This document shows positions 1-8,542 of a stretch of 40,185 nucleotides of DNA, in pieces (the first letter of the stretch is position 1; each line of letters begins with the position of its first letter). The stretch covers positions 1 through 40,185 of the forward strand of contig NZ_CDBN01000078.1 of the NCBI RefSeq assembly GCF_000820085.1, in the 5' to 3' direction. Both the position numbers and the translations under genes were made by a program. This stretch comes from Aeromonas sanarellii. GTDB lineage: Bacteria > Pseudomonadota > Gammaproteobacteria > Enterobacterales > Aeromonadaceae. The notes beneath the pieces were generated by a model, which saw only the letters and a list, made by a program, of their open reading frames with translations, did not search any database and had not been told where the DNA came from.

Positions 1-395
1 TATCCGGCATTTGTGCATGGGAATCGGGAATCAAGGGACAGCAAACAGGGCTTCGCCTCGCCCACTCCTTGTCAAGCCCGTCTCTGCCCACAACCTCCTG
101 AGCCTCGTGCCCTGCCTCTCGCTCACCGCCACTGACAAACCGCCAGAACGGGCGGATCTTGGATGCCCCTTTGGCGCACCGTATTCACTGGCCCGGTCTC
201 TCGACCGGGCTTTTTCATGCCCGGTGTGGCGGTATCTGTGGACTATCTCGGTGGTGGAAAGAGGCCGGGAACAGGCGTCCGCACTCGGAAAAGGTCTGAT
301 ATACAGTAAAGAGATAAGCAAAGCGCTTTTTCTTTCTTCATGGAATATGAATAAGCGGGCATGCTGTACTCAACCCAACGATATGGAGTATCACC
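1..395. other. Intergenic region upstream of sbp
   Basis: I see no convincing gene here. An open frame runs through it into sbp, but its translation resembles no family and it overlaps sbp out of frame. The region holds a terminator at 191-215 for a gene left of the window. The stretch from about 290 to 395 is less GC-rich and must contain the sbp promoter and any CysB/Cbl site. I could not fix a -35/-10 pair with confidence. Confidence 0.6.
191..215 (+). terminator. Intrinsic terminator of a gene left of the window
   Basis: A perfect 8-bp stem (191-198 with 203-210, loop TCTC) is followed directly by five T residues at 211-215. No gene lies between the window start and this hairpin on the + strand, so it probably ends a transcript that begins outside the window. 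Confidence 0.8.
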
Positions 396-1397
396 ATGAA
401 ACTGCGAATGACCGCTTTGACCCTTCTTTCCCTGCTGGCGCTTGGCCAGGCCAATGCTGCCGAAGTGCGCCTGCTGAACGTCTCCTATGACCCGACTCGC
501 GAGCTGTTCCAGGAGTACAACGGCGCCTTCGCCAAGGAGTGGAAGGCCAAGACCGGCGATGATGTGGTGGTGAGCCAGTCTCACGGTGGTTCAGGCAAGC
601 AGGCACGTGCCGTGGTGGACGGGCTGGAGGCTGACGTAGTCTCCCTGGCGCTGGCCTATGACGTCGATGCTGTGGCCAAGGCGGGTCTCACTGCCAGCGA
701 CTGGGAAGGACGGCTTGCCAACAATGCCTCTCCCTATACCTCCACCATCGTCTTCCTGGTGCGCAAGGGCAACCCCAAGCAGATCAAGGATTGGGACGAC
801 CTGGTACGCAAGGATGTCGCCATCATCACCCCGAACCCCAAGACCTCCGGTGGCGCGCGCTGGAACTATCTGGCGGCCTGGGGCTATGCCCTGAAGAAGA
901 GCGGCAGTGAAGAGGGGGCCAGGCAGTTCGTCGGCGATCTCTACAAGAACGTGAAGGTGCTGGATTCCGGTGCCCGTGGCGCCACCACCAGCTTCATTGA
1001 GCGCGGGCTCGGGGACGTGCTGCTGGCCTGGGAAAACGAAGCCTTGCTGGTACTCAATCAGCCGGGGACCAGCGACAAATTCGAACTGGTAGTGCCGTCT
1101 GTCTCCATCCTGGCGGAGCCGCCGGTCGCGGTGGTGGACAAGGTGGCCAAGAAGCACGGCACCGAAGCCGTCGCCAAGGCTTACCTCGACTACCTCTACT
1201 CCGACGAGGGGCAGCGGATCATCGCCAAGTATCACTATCGCCCGAGCAACCCGGCGATCCTGAAGGAGACGTCTGCCCAGTTCCCCACCCTGAACCTGTT
1301 CACCGTCAAGGATCTGGAAGGTGACTGGGACAAGGCGCAGAAGAAGCACTTCGCCCAGGGCGGTCTGTTCGACCAGATTTACCAACCGGGCGGCTAA
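396..1397 (+). CDS. sbp: Sulfate ABC transporter periplasmic binding protein
   Basis: This is the periplasmic sulfate-binding protein that delivers sulfate (or thiosulfate) to the CysTWA permease. The 333 residues are close to the length of E. coli Sbp. A signal peptide covers about residues 1-21, ending in Ala-Asn-Ala. The family's sulfate-binding signature is present: [10 protein letters not shown] at 147-156, plus [10 protein letters not shown] near 28-37 and the QSHGGSGKQ stretch at 61-69. The ATG at 396 has GGAG at 385-388. The permease genes lie 0.9 kb downstream behind a hydrolase gene and a strong terminator, so sbp has its own promoter and is not in one operon with cysTWA. I call Sbp rather than CysP from sequence resemblance. 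No separate CysP is in the window. Confidence 0.93.
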   Translation: MKLRMTALTLLSLLALGQANAAEVRLLNVSYDPTRELFQEYNGAFAKEWKAKTGDDVVVSQSHGGSGKQARAVVDGLEADVVSLALAYDVDAVAKAGLTASDWEGRLANNASPYTSTIVFLVRKGNPKQIKDWDDLVRKDVAIITPNPKTSGGARWNYLAAWGYALKKSGSEEGARQFVGDLYKNVKVLDSGARGATTSFIERGLGDVLLAWENEALLVLNQPGTSDKFELVVPSVSILAEPPVAVVDKVAKKHGTEAVAKAYLDYLYSDEGQRIIAKYHYRPSNPAILKETSAQFPTLNLFTVKDLEGDWDKAQKKHFAQGGLFDQIYQPGG

Positions 1398-1436
1398 GGC
1401 TGGCCGGCCCCTGTGACAACAGCGAGGAACACCAAG

Positions 1437-2012
1437 ATGAACAAGATCCTTCTGGTTCCCGGTCTGCACAACAGTGGGCCGGATCACTGGCAGAGCCGCT
1501 GGCACCAGCAGTTTCCCCAGTGGCAGCGGATGGTGGGTCTGCCCTGGGACAAGCCGGATTTAACGGTCTGGAGCGCCAAGCTGGCGAGCAAGCTCAGGAG
1601 CCGGCGCAGCCGGGTACACCTGGTGGCCCACTCCTTCGGTGCCCTGACGGCGATCGCCGCCGCCCGGCTGCAACCGGACAAGGTCTCCTCCATCCTCATC
1701 GTGGCGCCTGCCGATCCGGCTCGTTTCGGCATTCCGGACGAGGCGCTGGCGGGATCCATCAAGGTCTCTGCCCAGCTGATCGCCAGCCGCAATGATCCCT
1801 GGATGAGCTTCGAGCGAGCCGAGTATTGGAGTCGTCAGTGGCAGGTGCCGCTGTTCGATGCCGGCGAGGTGGGCCACATCAATGCCCAATCCGGTCATGG
1901 GGAGTGGAGCCAGGGGCTCAACCTGCTGAGCACCCTTCATCGCCGGGCCGAGATGGTGGTGGAGCCCGCGTCGACCGAGTGGGATAGGCGGGCGGCCCTC
2001 AGCTTCCGTTGA
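1437..2012 (+). CDS. RBBP9/YdeN-type alpha/beta hydrolase
   Basis: This is a small cytoplasmic serine hydrolase of 191 residues with no signal peptide. The family signature PGLHNSGPDHWQSRW lies at 8-22. The nucleophile elbow is HSFG with Ser66 (HLVAHSFGAL). The likely acid is Asp120 (SRNDPW) and the likely base His147 (GEVGHINAQSG), as in RBBP9/YdeN proteins. The natural substrate of this family in bacteria is unknown. I chose ATG 1437 because GAGGA at 1424-1428 sits 8 bases before it. A GTG at 1413 would add eight residues that do not look conserved. The gene starts 39 bases after sbp and may be read through from it. A terminator follows at 2123. A role in sulfur metabolism would be a guess from position only. 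Confidence 0.85.
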   Translation: MNKILLVPGLHNSGPDHWQSRWHQQFPQWQRMVGLPWDKPDLTVWSAKLASKLRSRRSRVHLVAHSFGALTAIAAARLQPDKVSSILIVAPADPARFGIPDEALAGSIKVSAQLIASRNDPWMSFERAEYWSRQWQVPLFDAGEVGHINAQSGHGEWSQGLNLLSTLHRRAEMVVEPASTEWDRRAALSFR

Positions 2013-2122
2013 TATTCCATCGATATGACAAGGAGAGTTCCCGCAAGATGTCAGACAGGCTCGCCACCCTGATCCCATAGTGACGCTCTTTGCAGTTCCG
2101 GTTTCACCGATCCGTTTTTGTT

Positions 2123-2154
2123 AGGTCTTTTATTTATATAAAAGACCTTTTTTT
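2123..2154 (+). terminator. Intrinsic terminator after the hydrolase gene
   Basis: A perfect 10-bp stem (2123-2132 with 2139-2148, six-base loop) runs into a T tract at 2148-2154. It separates the sbp-hydrolase transcript from cysTWA. It lies in a strikingly AT-rich patch (about 2110-2290) compared with the GC-rich coding sequence around it. Confidence 0.85.
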
Positions 2155-2294
2155 ATATTTATCGCTCTAAAAGCCTTGTCCCACCGTGGTTAGATAAAAA
2201 AGTGCTTAGCAAAGGCGTTATTGATGTTTGTTGTCCCTGGCCCCAGTGAGCAAAATCGCCATATCTAAAGTTATTTATAACAAACGGATGTGTT
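2155..2294 (+). promoter_or_regulatory. AT-rich promoter region of the cys operon
   Basis: The 140 bases between the terminator and cysT must hold the operon promoter. The tract is AT-rich. Just before the start codon it contains a small perfect palindrome, GTTAT-TT-ATAAC, at 2270-2281. Genes of this type are controlled by CysB/Cbl at AT-rich sites upstream of the promoter. I cannot place a binding site or a -35/-10 pair with confidence, because CysB-type sites are poorly conserved in sequence. Confidence 0.45.
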
Positions 2295-3134
2295 ATGCGA
2301 TTAAGTTCTTATTCCGTCCTGCCGGGTCTGGGGCCCACGCTGGGCTTCAGTCTGCTCTATCTGGGCATACTGGTGCTGCTGCCGCTCTCGGCGCTGGTGC
2401 TGTTCACCGTGAACCACCTGACCGCCGCCGAGTTCTGGCAGGTGATCGGCTCCCCCCGGGTGCTCGCTTCCTTCCGTCTGAGCTTCGGGGCCGCCTTCAT
2501 CGCGGCGCTGCTCAACAGCCTGTTCGGCCTGATCCTGGCCTGGGTGCTGGTGCGCTACACCTTCCCCGGCCGCCGCCTGGTGGATGCGCTGATCGACCTG
2601 CCCTTCGCCATGCCCACCGCCGTCTCCGGCATCGCCCTGTGCGCCATCTTCGCCCCCAACGGCTGGATCGGCCAGTGGGTCGCCCCGCTCGGCATCGAGC
2701 TGGCCTACAACCCCATCGGGGTGGTGATAGCCCTGACCTTTATCGGGCTGCCCTTCGTGGTGCGCACCCTGCAGCCCGTGCTGCGGGAGGCGGAAACCGA
2801 GCAGGAGGAGGCCGCCGCCAGCCTGGGAGCCAATCGCTGGCAGACCTTCGCCCGGGTGCTGTGGCCGACCCTGGTGCCGGCATTGCTGACCGGTTTCGCC
2901 TTGGCCTTTGCCCGGGCGGTGGGGGAGTACGGCTCCGTCATCTTTATCGCTGGCAATTTGCCCATGGTCTCCGAGATAGCGCCGCTGATGATCATGAGCC
3001 ACCTGGAGGAGTATGACTACGCGGGGGCTTCCGCCATCGCCTCCGTCATGCTGCTGATCTCGTTTGTCTTGCTGTTGATCATCAACAAGTTGCAGGCCTG
3101 GAGCTGGGCCCACATCGGAGGGAGCCGTATATGA
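2295..3134 (+). CDS. cysT: Sulfate/thiosulfate permease subunit CysT
   Basis: This is an inner-membrane subunit of the sulfate/thiosulfate ABC importer (also called CysU) that pairs with CysW. It has 279 residues, mostly hydrophobic, with about six membrane spans. It carries the permease EAA loop that docks to the ATPase ([19 protein letters not shown], about residues 170-188), and its N-terminus reads like E. coli CysU. ATG 2295 is chosen because it matches the family start. The ribosome site is weak (GGA at 2286-2288), so translation may be modest. The stop codon overlaps the cysW start by four bases, indicating translational coupling. Confidence 0.93.
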   Translation: MRLSSYSVLPGLGPTLGFSLLYLGILVLLPLSALVLFTVNHLTAAEFWQVIGSPRVLASFRLSFGAAFIAALLNSLFGLILAWVLVRYTFPGRRLVDALIDLPFAMPTAVSGIALCAIFAPNGWIGQWVAPLGIELAYNPIGVVIALTFIGLPFVVRTLQPVLREAETEQEEAAASLGANRWQTFARVLWPTLVPALLTGFALAFARAVGEYGSVIFIAGNLPMVSEIAPLMIMSHLEEYDYAGASAIASVMLLISFVLLLIINKLQAWSWAHIGGSRI

Positions 3135-4024
3135 GCGCATCCAGTGCAAGTCTCGATCTGGCCCCAGGTGCCGTCACTGTGACCCAGGTGCGCCAGCCCC
3201 CGGTCATCCGTGAGCCGGCCTGGGTCAAATGGCTGCTGATCACGGTCGGTCTGGGCTGGTTTGCCGCCCTGCTGTTGCTGCCGCTGGCCACCGTCTTCAT
3301 CCAGGCCCTGCGACCTGGGCTGGCCTTCTTCTGGCACGCCATCAGCGAGCCGGATGCCCTGAGCGCCCTCGGGCTGACGGCCCTGGTGACGCTCTGCGCC
3401 GTGCCCCTGAACCTGCTGTTCGGTGTGGCGGCGGCCTGGGCCATCGCCCGCTTCCGGTTCCCGGGGCGGCAACTGCTCATCACCATCATCGATCTGCCGT
3501 TCTCGGTGTCCCCCGTCATCGCCGGCCTGATGTTCGTGCTGATGTTCGGCAGCCGCGGCTGGTTCGGCGAGTGGCTCGGCGAGCACGACATCAAGATCAT
3601 CTTCGCCACCCCGGGGATCATCCTCGCGACCACCTTCATCACCGTGCCCTTCGTGGTGCGCGAGCTGCTGCCCCAGATGGAGGCGCGCGGCCCGGAGGAA
3701 GAGGAGGCCGCCATCATGCTGGGGGCGAGCGGGTTGCAGATGTTCTGGCGCGTCACCCTGCCCGGCATCCGCTGGAGCCTGATGTATGGCCTGCTGCTCT
3801 GTACCGCCCGGGCGGTGGGGGAGTTCGGCGCCGTCTCGGTGGTCTCCGGCCATATTCGCGGCCAGACCAACACGCTGCCACTGCACATCGAGATCCTCTA
3901 CAACGAGTACCAGACCGGCGCCGCCTTCGCGGTGGCCAGCCTGCTGGCGCTGTTCGGGATCTTCACCCTGCTGGGTGAAACCCTGCTGGCCAGGCTGCGC
4001 AGTCAGCCGACCCAGTCCCATTGA
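3131..4024 (+). CDS. cysW: Sulfate/thiosulfate permease subunit CysW
   Basis: This is the second inner-membrane subunit of the sulfate/thiosulfate importer. It has 297 residues, near the usual 290 or so. A polar N-terminal extension of about 30 residues precedes the first membrane span ([19 protein letters not shown]). The EAA loop [20 protein letters not shown] is present, as is the conserved [19 protein letters not shown] stretch. The ATGA overlap with cysT fixes the start at 3131. The gene is followed after 32 bases by cysA in the same direction, so the three form one operon. Confidence 0.93.
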   Translation: MSASSASLDLAPGAVTVTQVRQPPVIREPAWVKWLLITVGLGWFAALLLLPLATVFIQALRPGLAFFWHAISEPDALSALGLTALVTLCAVPLNLLFGVAAAWAIARFRFPGRQLLITIIDLPFSVSPVIAGLMFVLMFGSRGWFGEWLGEHDIKIIFATPGIILATTFITVPFVVRELLPQMEARGPEEEEAAIMLGASGLQMFWRVTLPGIRWSLMYGLLLCTARAVGEFGAVSVVSGHIRGQTNTLPLHIEILYNEYQTGAAFAVASLLALFGIFTLLGETLLARLRSQPTQSH

Positions 4025-4056
4025 TCTCGAATTAACGGTTATCAAGAGAGGCATCC

Positions 4057-5124
4057 ATGAGCATTCAGGTGCAAGGACTCAACAAGCATTTCAATCAGTA
4101 CGCGGCCCTGGCCGATATCAACCTCGACTTTCACGACGGTGAACTGGTGGCCCTGCTGGGCCCCTCCGGCTGCGGCAAGACCACCTTGCTGCGGATCATC
4201 GCCGGGCTGGAGCAGGCCGACAGCGGCAGCGTCATCATCCGCGGAGAGGATGCATCGGATCTCCACGTGCGCGATCGCAACGTCGGCTTCGTGTTCCAGC
4301 ACTACGCCCTGTTCCGCCACATGACGGTGTTCGAGAACGTGGCGTTCGGCCTGAGGGTCAAGCCGCGCGCCGACCGACCGAACGAGGAGGCCATCCGCGC
4401 ACGGGTCAAGGAGCTGCTGGATCTGGTGCAGCTCAGCCACGTGGCCGGACGCTATCCTACCCAGCTCTCCGGCGGCCAGCGTCAGCGGGTCGCCCTGGCC
4501 CGCGCCCTGGCGGTGCAGCCCAAGGTGCTGCTGCTGGACGAGCCCTTCGGCGCCCTCGACGCCCAGGTGCGCAAGGAGCTGCGCCGTTGGCTGCGCGAAC
4601 TGCATGACGAGCTGCACGTCACCAGCCTGTTCGTGACCCACGATCAGGAGGAGGCGCTGGAGGTGGCGGATCGGGTGGTGCTGATGAACGCCGGCAAGGT
4701 GGAGCAGATAGGCACCCCGGCCGAGGTCTATGACCAGCCCGCCAGCGCCTTCGTGCACAGCTTCCTCGGCAGCGTGAACCTGTTCCGCGGCCGGGTGGCC
4801 GGGCAGGGGCTCGGCATCGGCGAGCAGCAGCTGGGGGGCCCTATCCCCTCCCACCTGGCGGAGGGGAGCGCGGCCATCGCCTATGTGCGCCCCCACGAGC
4901 TGGAGATACTGCCGGCGGACGCCCCGGGGGGCATTCGCGCCACCATCACCCGGCTGCTGCCCATGGGGCCGCGCATCCGGGTGGAGCTGCGTGGTGACGG
5001 GGAGACGGGAGGCGCCCACTACGAGGCCGAGCTGAGCAAGGAGGCCGCCCGGGCCTTCGCCCCCGGCCAGGGGGTACGTCTGGTGGCCAGGCAGGCACAG
5101 CTCTACCCCGACTACCAGATTTGA
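4057..5124 (+). CDS. cysA: Sulfate/thiosulfate importer ATPase CysA
   Basis: This is the cytoplasmic ATPase that powers CysT/CysW. It has 355 residues. All ABC motifs are intact: Walker A GPSGCGKT at 35-42, signature LSGGQ at 137-141, Walker B LLLDEP shortly after, then the D-loop and the switch histidine in FVTHD. The C-terminal third, about 240-355, is the TOBE-like regulatory domain found in CysA. The start at 4057 has an AGAGAGGC ribosome site about 5 bases upstream. It is the last gene of cysTWA. Only an imperfect GC-rich hairpin follows, and cbl starts 117 bases further on, so some read-through into cbl is possible. Confidence 0.95.
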   Translation: MSIQVQGLNKHFNQYAALADINLDFHDGELVALLGPSGCGKTTLLRIIAGLEQADSGSVIIRGEDASDLHVRDRNVGFVFQHYALFRHMTVFENVAFGLRVKPRADRPNEEAIRARVKELLDLVQLSHVAGRYPTQLSGGQRQRVALARALAVQPKVLLLDEPFGALDAQVRKELRRWLRELHDELHVTSLFVTHDQEEALEVADRVVLMNAGKVEQIGTPAEVYDQPASAFVHSFLGSVNLFRGRVAGQGLGIGEQQLGGPIPSHLAEGSAAIAYVRPHELEILPADAPGGIRATITRLLPMGPRIRVELRGDGETGGAHYEAELSKEAARAFAPGQGVRLVARQAQLYPDYQI

Positions 5125-5153
5125 GGGCGCGCCGCACGGCGCGGCCCCCCTTT
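5125..5153 (+). terminator. Possible weak terminator after cysA
   Basis: A GC-rich imperfect inverted repeat begins right at the cysA stop (arm from 5125, loop near 5135-5137) and ends in a C run and TTT at 5151-5153. The stem has a bulge and the T tract is short, so it may attenuate rather than stop transcription into cbl. Confidence 0.35.
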
Positions 5154-5241
5154 CAGGCTTGCAACCGGGCAATGATCCCGGCAATCCATAACAAGAGGAC
5201 GGTGGCCCGAGCCACCGCCACTCAGCGCAGGAGGCGATGAG

Positions 5242-6189
5242 GTGAACTTTCAGCAGTTGCGTATCATTCGGGAGGCGGCACGGCGGGATTACAACCTGAC
5301 CGAGGTGGCCAATGCCCTGTTTACCTCCCAGTCCGGTGTCAGCCGCCATATCCGCGAGCTGGAGGAGGAGCTGGGGCTGGCGCTCTTCATCCGCTACGGC
5401 AAGCGGCTGCTCGGCATGACGGAGCCGGGCAAGGAGCTGCTGGTGATCGCCGAGCGCATCCTGGGGGATGCCGACAACATCCGCAAACTGGCGAGTACCT
5501 TCGCCAACCGCGACTCGGGCCGGCTGCTCATCGCGACCACCCACACCCAGGCGCGTTACGCCCTGCCACGGGTGGTGAAGGCGTTTCGCGAGCAGTTCCC
5601 CCTGGTACAGCTGGAGCTGCGCCAGGGCAGCCCGGAGGAGATAGTGCGGCTGGTGCAGACCGGCGAGGTGGACATCGGCATCAGCAGCGAGCAGCTCGAC
5701 AAGAGCGAAGGGGTGGTGGCCTTCCCCTACTATCGCTGGCACCACAACATAGTGGTGCCGGAGCAGCATCCCCTCACCGCCGAGCGGGATCTGACCCTGG
5801 CGGCCCTGGCCCACTGGCCCATCGTCACCTACCAGGCCGGCCTCACCGGTCGGGCACGGGTGGACGAGGCCTTTGCCGAGGCGGGCATAGTGCCGCAGAT
5901 CCTGCTGACCGCCCAGGACTCCGACGTCATCAAGACCTATGTCGAGCTGGAGATGGGGGTGGGCATACTGGCGGACATGGCGTTCGACCCCCAGCGGGAC
6001 AAGGGGTTGGTGCAGCTGGACGGCAGCCGACTGTTCGCGCCGCACACCGCCTGGATCGGCCTCAAGCAGGGGCAGTTCCAGCACAACTTCACCTGGCAGT
6101 TCATCCAGCTCTGCAACCCCGAGCTGGCGCTGGCGGAGATCCAGGCCAGGGCCATGAGCAACGAGCCGCTGGTCGACTACCAGATCTGA
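5242..6189 (+). CDS. cbl: LysR-type regulator Cbl (CysB-like)
   Basis: This is a LysR-family activator of the CysB/Cbl branch with 315 residues. Residues 1-60 are the winged HTH (NFQQLRIIREAARRDYNLTE and TSQSGVSRHIRELEEELG). The rest is the effector-binding domain, including the shared ATTHTQARYALP stretch. The N-terminal NFQQL.IIREAAR.DYNLTEVAN, the GKRLLGMTEPGK stretch, the length near 316 and the terminal DYQI match E. coli Cbl and not CysB, which starts MKLQQL and is longer. In E. coli, Cbl activates sulfonate and taurine use when sulfate is short. The start is GTG at 5242, supported by a strong AGGAGG at 5229-5234. It lies downstream of cysTWA on the same strand, so it may control that operon here. 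Automated pipelines may label it cysB. Confidence 0.85.
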   Translation: MNFQQLRIIREAARRDYNLTEVANALFTSQSGVSRHIRELEEELGLALFIRYGKRLLGMTEPGKELLVIAERILGDADNIRKLASTFANRDSGRLLIATTHTQARYALPRVVKAFREQFPLVQLELRQGSPEEIVRLVQTGEVDIGISSEQLDKSEGVVAFPYYRWHHNIVVPEQHPLTAERDLTLAALAHWPIVTYQAGLTGRARVDEAFAEAGIVPQILLTAQDSDVIKTYVELEMGVGILADMAFDPQRDKGLVQLDGSRLFAPHTAWIGLKQGQFQHNFTWQFIQLCNPELALAEIQARAMSNEPLVDYQI

Positions 6190-6204
6190 GCGCTTTGCCG
6201 CGTC

Positions 6205-6236
6205 CGAAAAAACAGGGAGCCATTGGCTCCCTGTTT
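6205..6236. terminator. Bidirectional terminator between cbl and the b561 gene
   Basis: A perfect 12-bp stem (6210-6221 with 6225-6236, loop ATT) lies between two convergent genes. Read on the - strand it runs into six T residues (A run at 6207-6212). On the + strand it is followed by a T-rich TTTGCTTG. It serves cbl and the cytochrome gene. Confidence 0.85.
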
Positions 6237-6269
6237 GCTTGTCCGCCTCTTCCCGGTTCCAGAGACAGG

Positions 6270-6797
6270 CTAGCGGCCGCTCTGGGGGCCCAGCATGCGA
6301 TACAGGGTGCGATCCCCCTTGATCCTGTGGTGGTAGAGGGCGGCCGCCACGTGCAGCAGGACCAGCGCCGCCAGCGCCAGGCAGCCGACGCGATGGACGC
6401 CGAAGAAGAAGGCGTTGACGTCGGGGTCATCGATGGGGTTGGCGACCGGGTAGAGCCAGAACAGGGAGTAGCCCTGCTCCAGCATCAGGAAGCCGCTCAG
6501 CAGCACCACACACATCAGGCTGTAGAGCAGGGCGTGAGCCAGCCGGGCGGCGGGGTGGTGCCGGGTCCGCTCCTCGGGCAGGGGGGGCCGCCAGTGCCGC
6601 CAGCCCCAGCGCAGCAGGAAGAGCGGGGTGATCAGGGTCGCCATCGACATGTTCAGCTCAGACAGAAATTGAAACAGCCTTGGGTGGCTGTCGATCACCA
6701 GGTGCATCAGGTAGCCGGCCAGGGTGGCGTACAGGATGACGGCGGCCATCAGCCAGTGCAGCAGGCGGCTCAGGGGGTCATAGTAGTCTTTCGTCAT
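6270..6797 (-). CDS. Cytochrome b561-family membrane protein
   Basis: This is a four-helix inner-membrane b-type cytochrome of about 175 residues that probably shuttles electrons between quinol and a periplasmic or membrane partner. The helix-borne histidines expected to hold two hemes are visible: RLLHWLMA in helix 1, LMHLVIDSH after helix 2, ARLAHALLY in helix 3 and the GVHRVG...LLHVAAALYHH block in helix 4. I start at ATG 6797 (MTKDYYDPLSRLLHW), the typical family start, rather than a GTG 30 bases upstream. It is alone on its strand between two terminators, so it is likely monocistronic. The partner is unknown. Confidence 0.85.
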   Translation of the reverse strand: MTKDYYDPLSRLLHWLMAAVILYATLAGYLMHLVIDSHPRLFQFLSELNMSMATLITPLFLLRWGWRHWRPPLPEERTRHHPAARLAHALLYSLMCVVLLSGFLMLEQGYSLFWLYPVANPIDDPDVNAFFFGVHRVGCLALAALVLLHVAAALYHHRIKGDRTLYRMLGPQSGR

Positions 6798-6856
6798 GGG
6801 ATGTTTCCGAGAGGACCACGGCGGCACGAGGCCGCGGCAGCCAGGATGACAGGCAC

Positions 6857-6881
6857 AAAAAAGAGGCCGCTCGGGCCTCTT
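6857..6881 (-). terminator. Intrinsic terminator of gbpA
   Basis: The stem AAGAGGCC at 6861-6868 pairs with GGCCTCTT at 6874-6881. On the - strand it is followed by six T residues (A run 6857-6862). It lies 14 bases beyond the gbpA stop. Confidence 0.88.
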
Positions 6882-6895
6882 CTGCTTGCGGGGGA

Positions 6896-8320
6896 TCAGT
6901 TCACCAGGGTCCAGGCATCCTGCCAGTTGGTGCCGACGCCGGGCTCATACTGGGTCGCGGTACTGGTCCAGATGGTGCACCAGCCGCTGTAGGGGTAGGG
7001 CTTGCACTGATAGATCCTGCCGTCCTTGGGCTGCAGCACCTTGGTGCCAGCCTGATAGGAGGACAAGCCTTCCGGGAAGCGGTACTGGTAGTCGCCACCG
7101 CTGGCCGGATCCTTGAACATCAGATCCAGGGTCTGCTGCAGGGGGGCGCCGCCCGCCTTCGGCTTGCCCTCTATCACCAGCTGGTGATGACCCGCGCTCA
7201 GGCCGCCGACCTCCATGGTGAAGCTCTGGCTGCTGTCCTTGATGTCGGCGCTGGTCTGGCCCTTGGCGGCGCCGCCGTGGTCATACAGGGTGTTGGTGAC
7301 CGCGAGATCCCCCTCGGCCGTGACGGTGAAATTCAGGGTGACCTTGCCGTTGTCGAGCAGGTATTCGCTCTCCAGGCCGCTCACGCTGATGCTGTCGCTC
7401 ACCGGGGGTTGCTGCTGCTCGAGCTGGACCTCGACCCGCTGCAGGTTGCTGCCCGCCTTCAGATAGACGGGGTTCTGGCCGTAGACCGGGTTGAACTGGC
7501 CATCGCTGCCCTGCTGACCGGCGCGGATCTGGCTCTGCTCGGCGTTGATCCTGGCGGCCAGATCGTGGGCCCAGTTGTTCTTCTGACCCTGCTCGGCGGA
7601 GCCTATGGTCAGCACTGTCTGCAGATCGGTGCGCTCGCCGTTGGCGTCGAATACCCGGGTCCTGGCCTTGTCGCCGACCGCCAGATCGGTGGAGGGGTAG
7701 ATGGTCCCGCCCTGGCTCCAGGTCAGCGGCGGCTGGGTACCGCCATCGAACTGGGCGTCGATGAGGTTGTAGAAGCTGTTGGCGGTATCGCCCACCTCCC
7801 AGACACCGAGGATGACCTGGTAGCCGGTGCGCGCCGGCAGGGTGCATTGATGGGTGACCTGCTTGGGCGGCTGCACCATGCCCCCGTCGATGACGCAGAA
7901 TGGATTGAGATCGAAGGAGTCCCGGGTCAGCGGCTGATTCGGGTTCCACTCCTGCTTGGTGAGGTAGTAGCGCCAGTTGCGGGTGACGTGGTTGGCGGTG
8001 AAGGTCCAGCCGATGGTGAAGGGACCGGCCTGCACCTGGCGCTTGGTCCAGCGGTCGCTGGTCTGGGCGTTGAGCTCACCAAATTGCGAGTGGCCGGCCG
8101 AGGCGATCTGGCCGTCGGCGGGGCCGCCATTGGGGAAGCCTGACGGCGCCTCCAGGCTCTGTGGCTCCCACTGGATGGCGCCGCACTGGCTGTTGCCACC
8201 CGTCTTGCACAGATAGTTGCGCGACTCCGGCTGGCTGATGTAGCCGTGGGCGAGCACGCCGCCACTGGCCAGCAGCGCCAGCGCCGCCGCGAGGTGATTG
8301 AGTTTGATAGTTGCTGCCAT
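6896..8320 (-). CDS. gbpA: GlcNAc/chitin-binding LPMO GbpA
   Basis: This is a secreted chitin-binding protein with an N-terminal AA10 copper lytic polysaccharide monooxygenase domain. It has 474 residues, against about 485 in Vibrio cholerae GbpA. The signal peptide is residues 1-24 (ends VLA) and cleavage exposes His25. His25 and His111 (TANHVTRNWRYY) form the copper histidine brace. The LPMO domain runs to about residue 205. Two middle domains follow, as in GbpA. The C-terminal 65 residues form a CBM5/12-type chitin-binding module rich in Trp and Tyr (SGWCTIW, NWQDAW). In Vibrio, GbpA leaves by type II secretion and helps attachment to chitin and mucin. ATG 8320 has GAGGA just upstream. Its leader carries a c-di-GMP-I riboswitch, so expression should follow the c-di-GMP level. 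Confidence 0.93.
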   Translation of the reverse strand: MAATIKLNHLAAALALLASGGVLAHGYISQPESRNYLCKTGGNSQCGAIQWEPQSLEAPSGFPNGGPADGQIASAGHSQFGELNAQTSDRWTKRQVQAGPFTIGWTFTANHVTRNWRYYLTKQEWNPNQPLTRDSFDLNPFCVIDGGMVQPPKQVTHQCTLPARTGYQVILGVWEVGDTANSFYNLIDAQFDGGTQPPLTWSQGGTIYPSTDLAVGDKARTRVFDANGERTDLQTVLTIGSAEQGQKNNWAHDLAARINAEQSQIRAGQQGSDGQFNPVYGQNPVYLKAGSNLQRVEVQLEQQQPPVSDSISVSGLESEYLLDNGKVTLNFTVTAEGDLAVTNTLYDHGGAAKGQTSADIKDSSQSFTMEVGGLSAGHHQLVIEGKPKAGGAPLQQTLDLMFKDPASGGDYQYRFPEGLSSYQAGTKVLQPKDGRIYQCKPYPYSGWCTIWTSTATQYEPGVGTNWQDAWTLVN

Positions 8321-8387
8321 ACATTCCTCTGTTCGGTGATGTGGGCAGTCAAGTTGGCAGGGGGAATACCCCGTGACACACCTGAGT

Positions 8388-8470
8388 GTGGCAACCCCGC
8401 TATCCTGGACGTCATGTCTTTAGACCGGAGGCTTTGCGTCCTGGCCTTTCAACCAGTTTGCCAAATGACT
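8388..8470 (-). promoter_or_regulatory. c-di-GMP-I (GEMM-I) riboswitch in the gbpA leader
   Basis: Read on the - strand this shows the class I c-di-GMP aptamer. The 5' arm GGCAAAC is at 8462-8456. P2 is CTGGTT and GGCCAG capped by a GAAA tetraloop. The invariant junction and core GGACGCAAAGCCTCCGG is at 8441-8425. The P3 arm follows and the closing GCGGGGTTGCC is at 8400-8390. GGCAA and TTGCC close P1. The order and spacing match the V. cholerae Vc2 aptamer. About 70 bases of leader separate it from the gbpA start. That stretch holds small hairpins (CACACTCAGGTGTG; GGGGTATTCCCC) but no T tract, so control of translation or RNA stability is more likely than simple termination. That last point is inference. 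Confidence 0.93.
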
Positions 8471-8512
8471 ACAAAAAGGGTCATGTGCCGCCAATGGCGA
8501 CCCCTCATCATG

Positions 8513-8542
8513 ACTATATTTTGTTAAAAAATTAAGTGTAAA
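8513..8542 (-). promoter_or_regulatory. Candidate sigma-70 promoter of gbpA
   Basis: On the - strand, TTTACA (8542-8537) and TATAGT (8518-8513) are separated by 18 bases in an AT-rich stretch. Transcription would begin near 8506, about 35-45 bases before the riboswitch, leaving a leader of roughly 185 bases. Nothing else upstream fits as well. Start-site mapping has not been done. Confidence 0.6.

Noticed and set aside
11..490. Open frame at the left edge on the + strand
   Set aside because: It overlaps sbp out of frame, spans a strong terminator at 191-215 and has no family resemblance.
5242..6189. Assignment as CysB
   Set aside because: It is the first idea from the cysTWA context, but the N-terminus, length and C-terminal DYQI fit Cbl. 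The doubt is kept in the finding.
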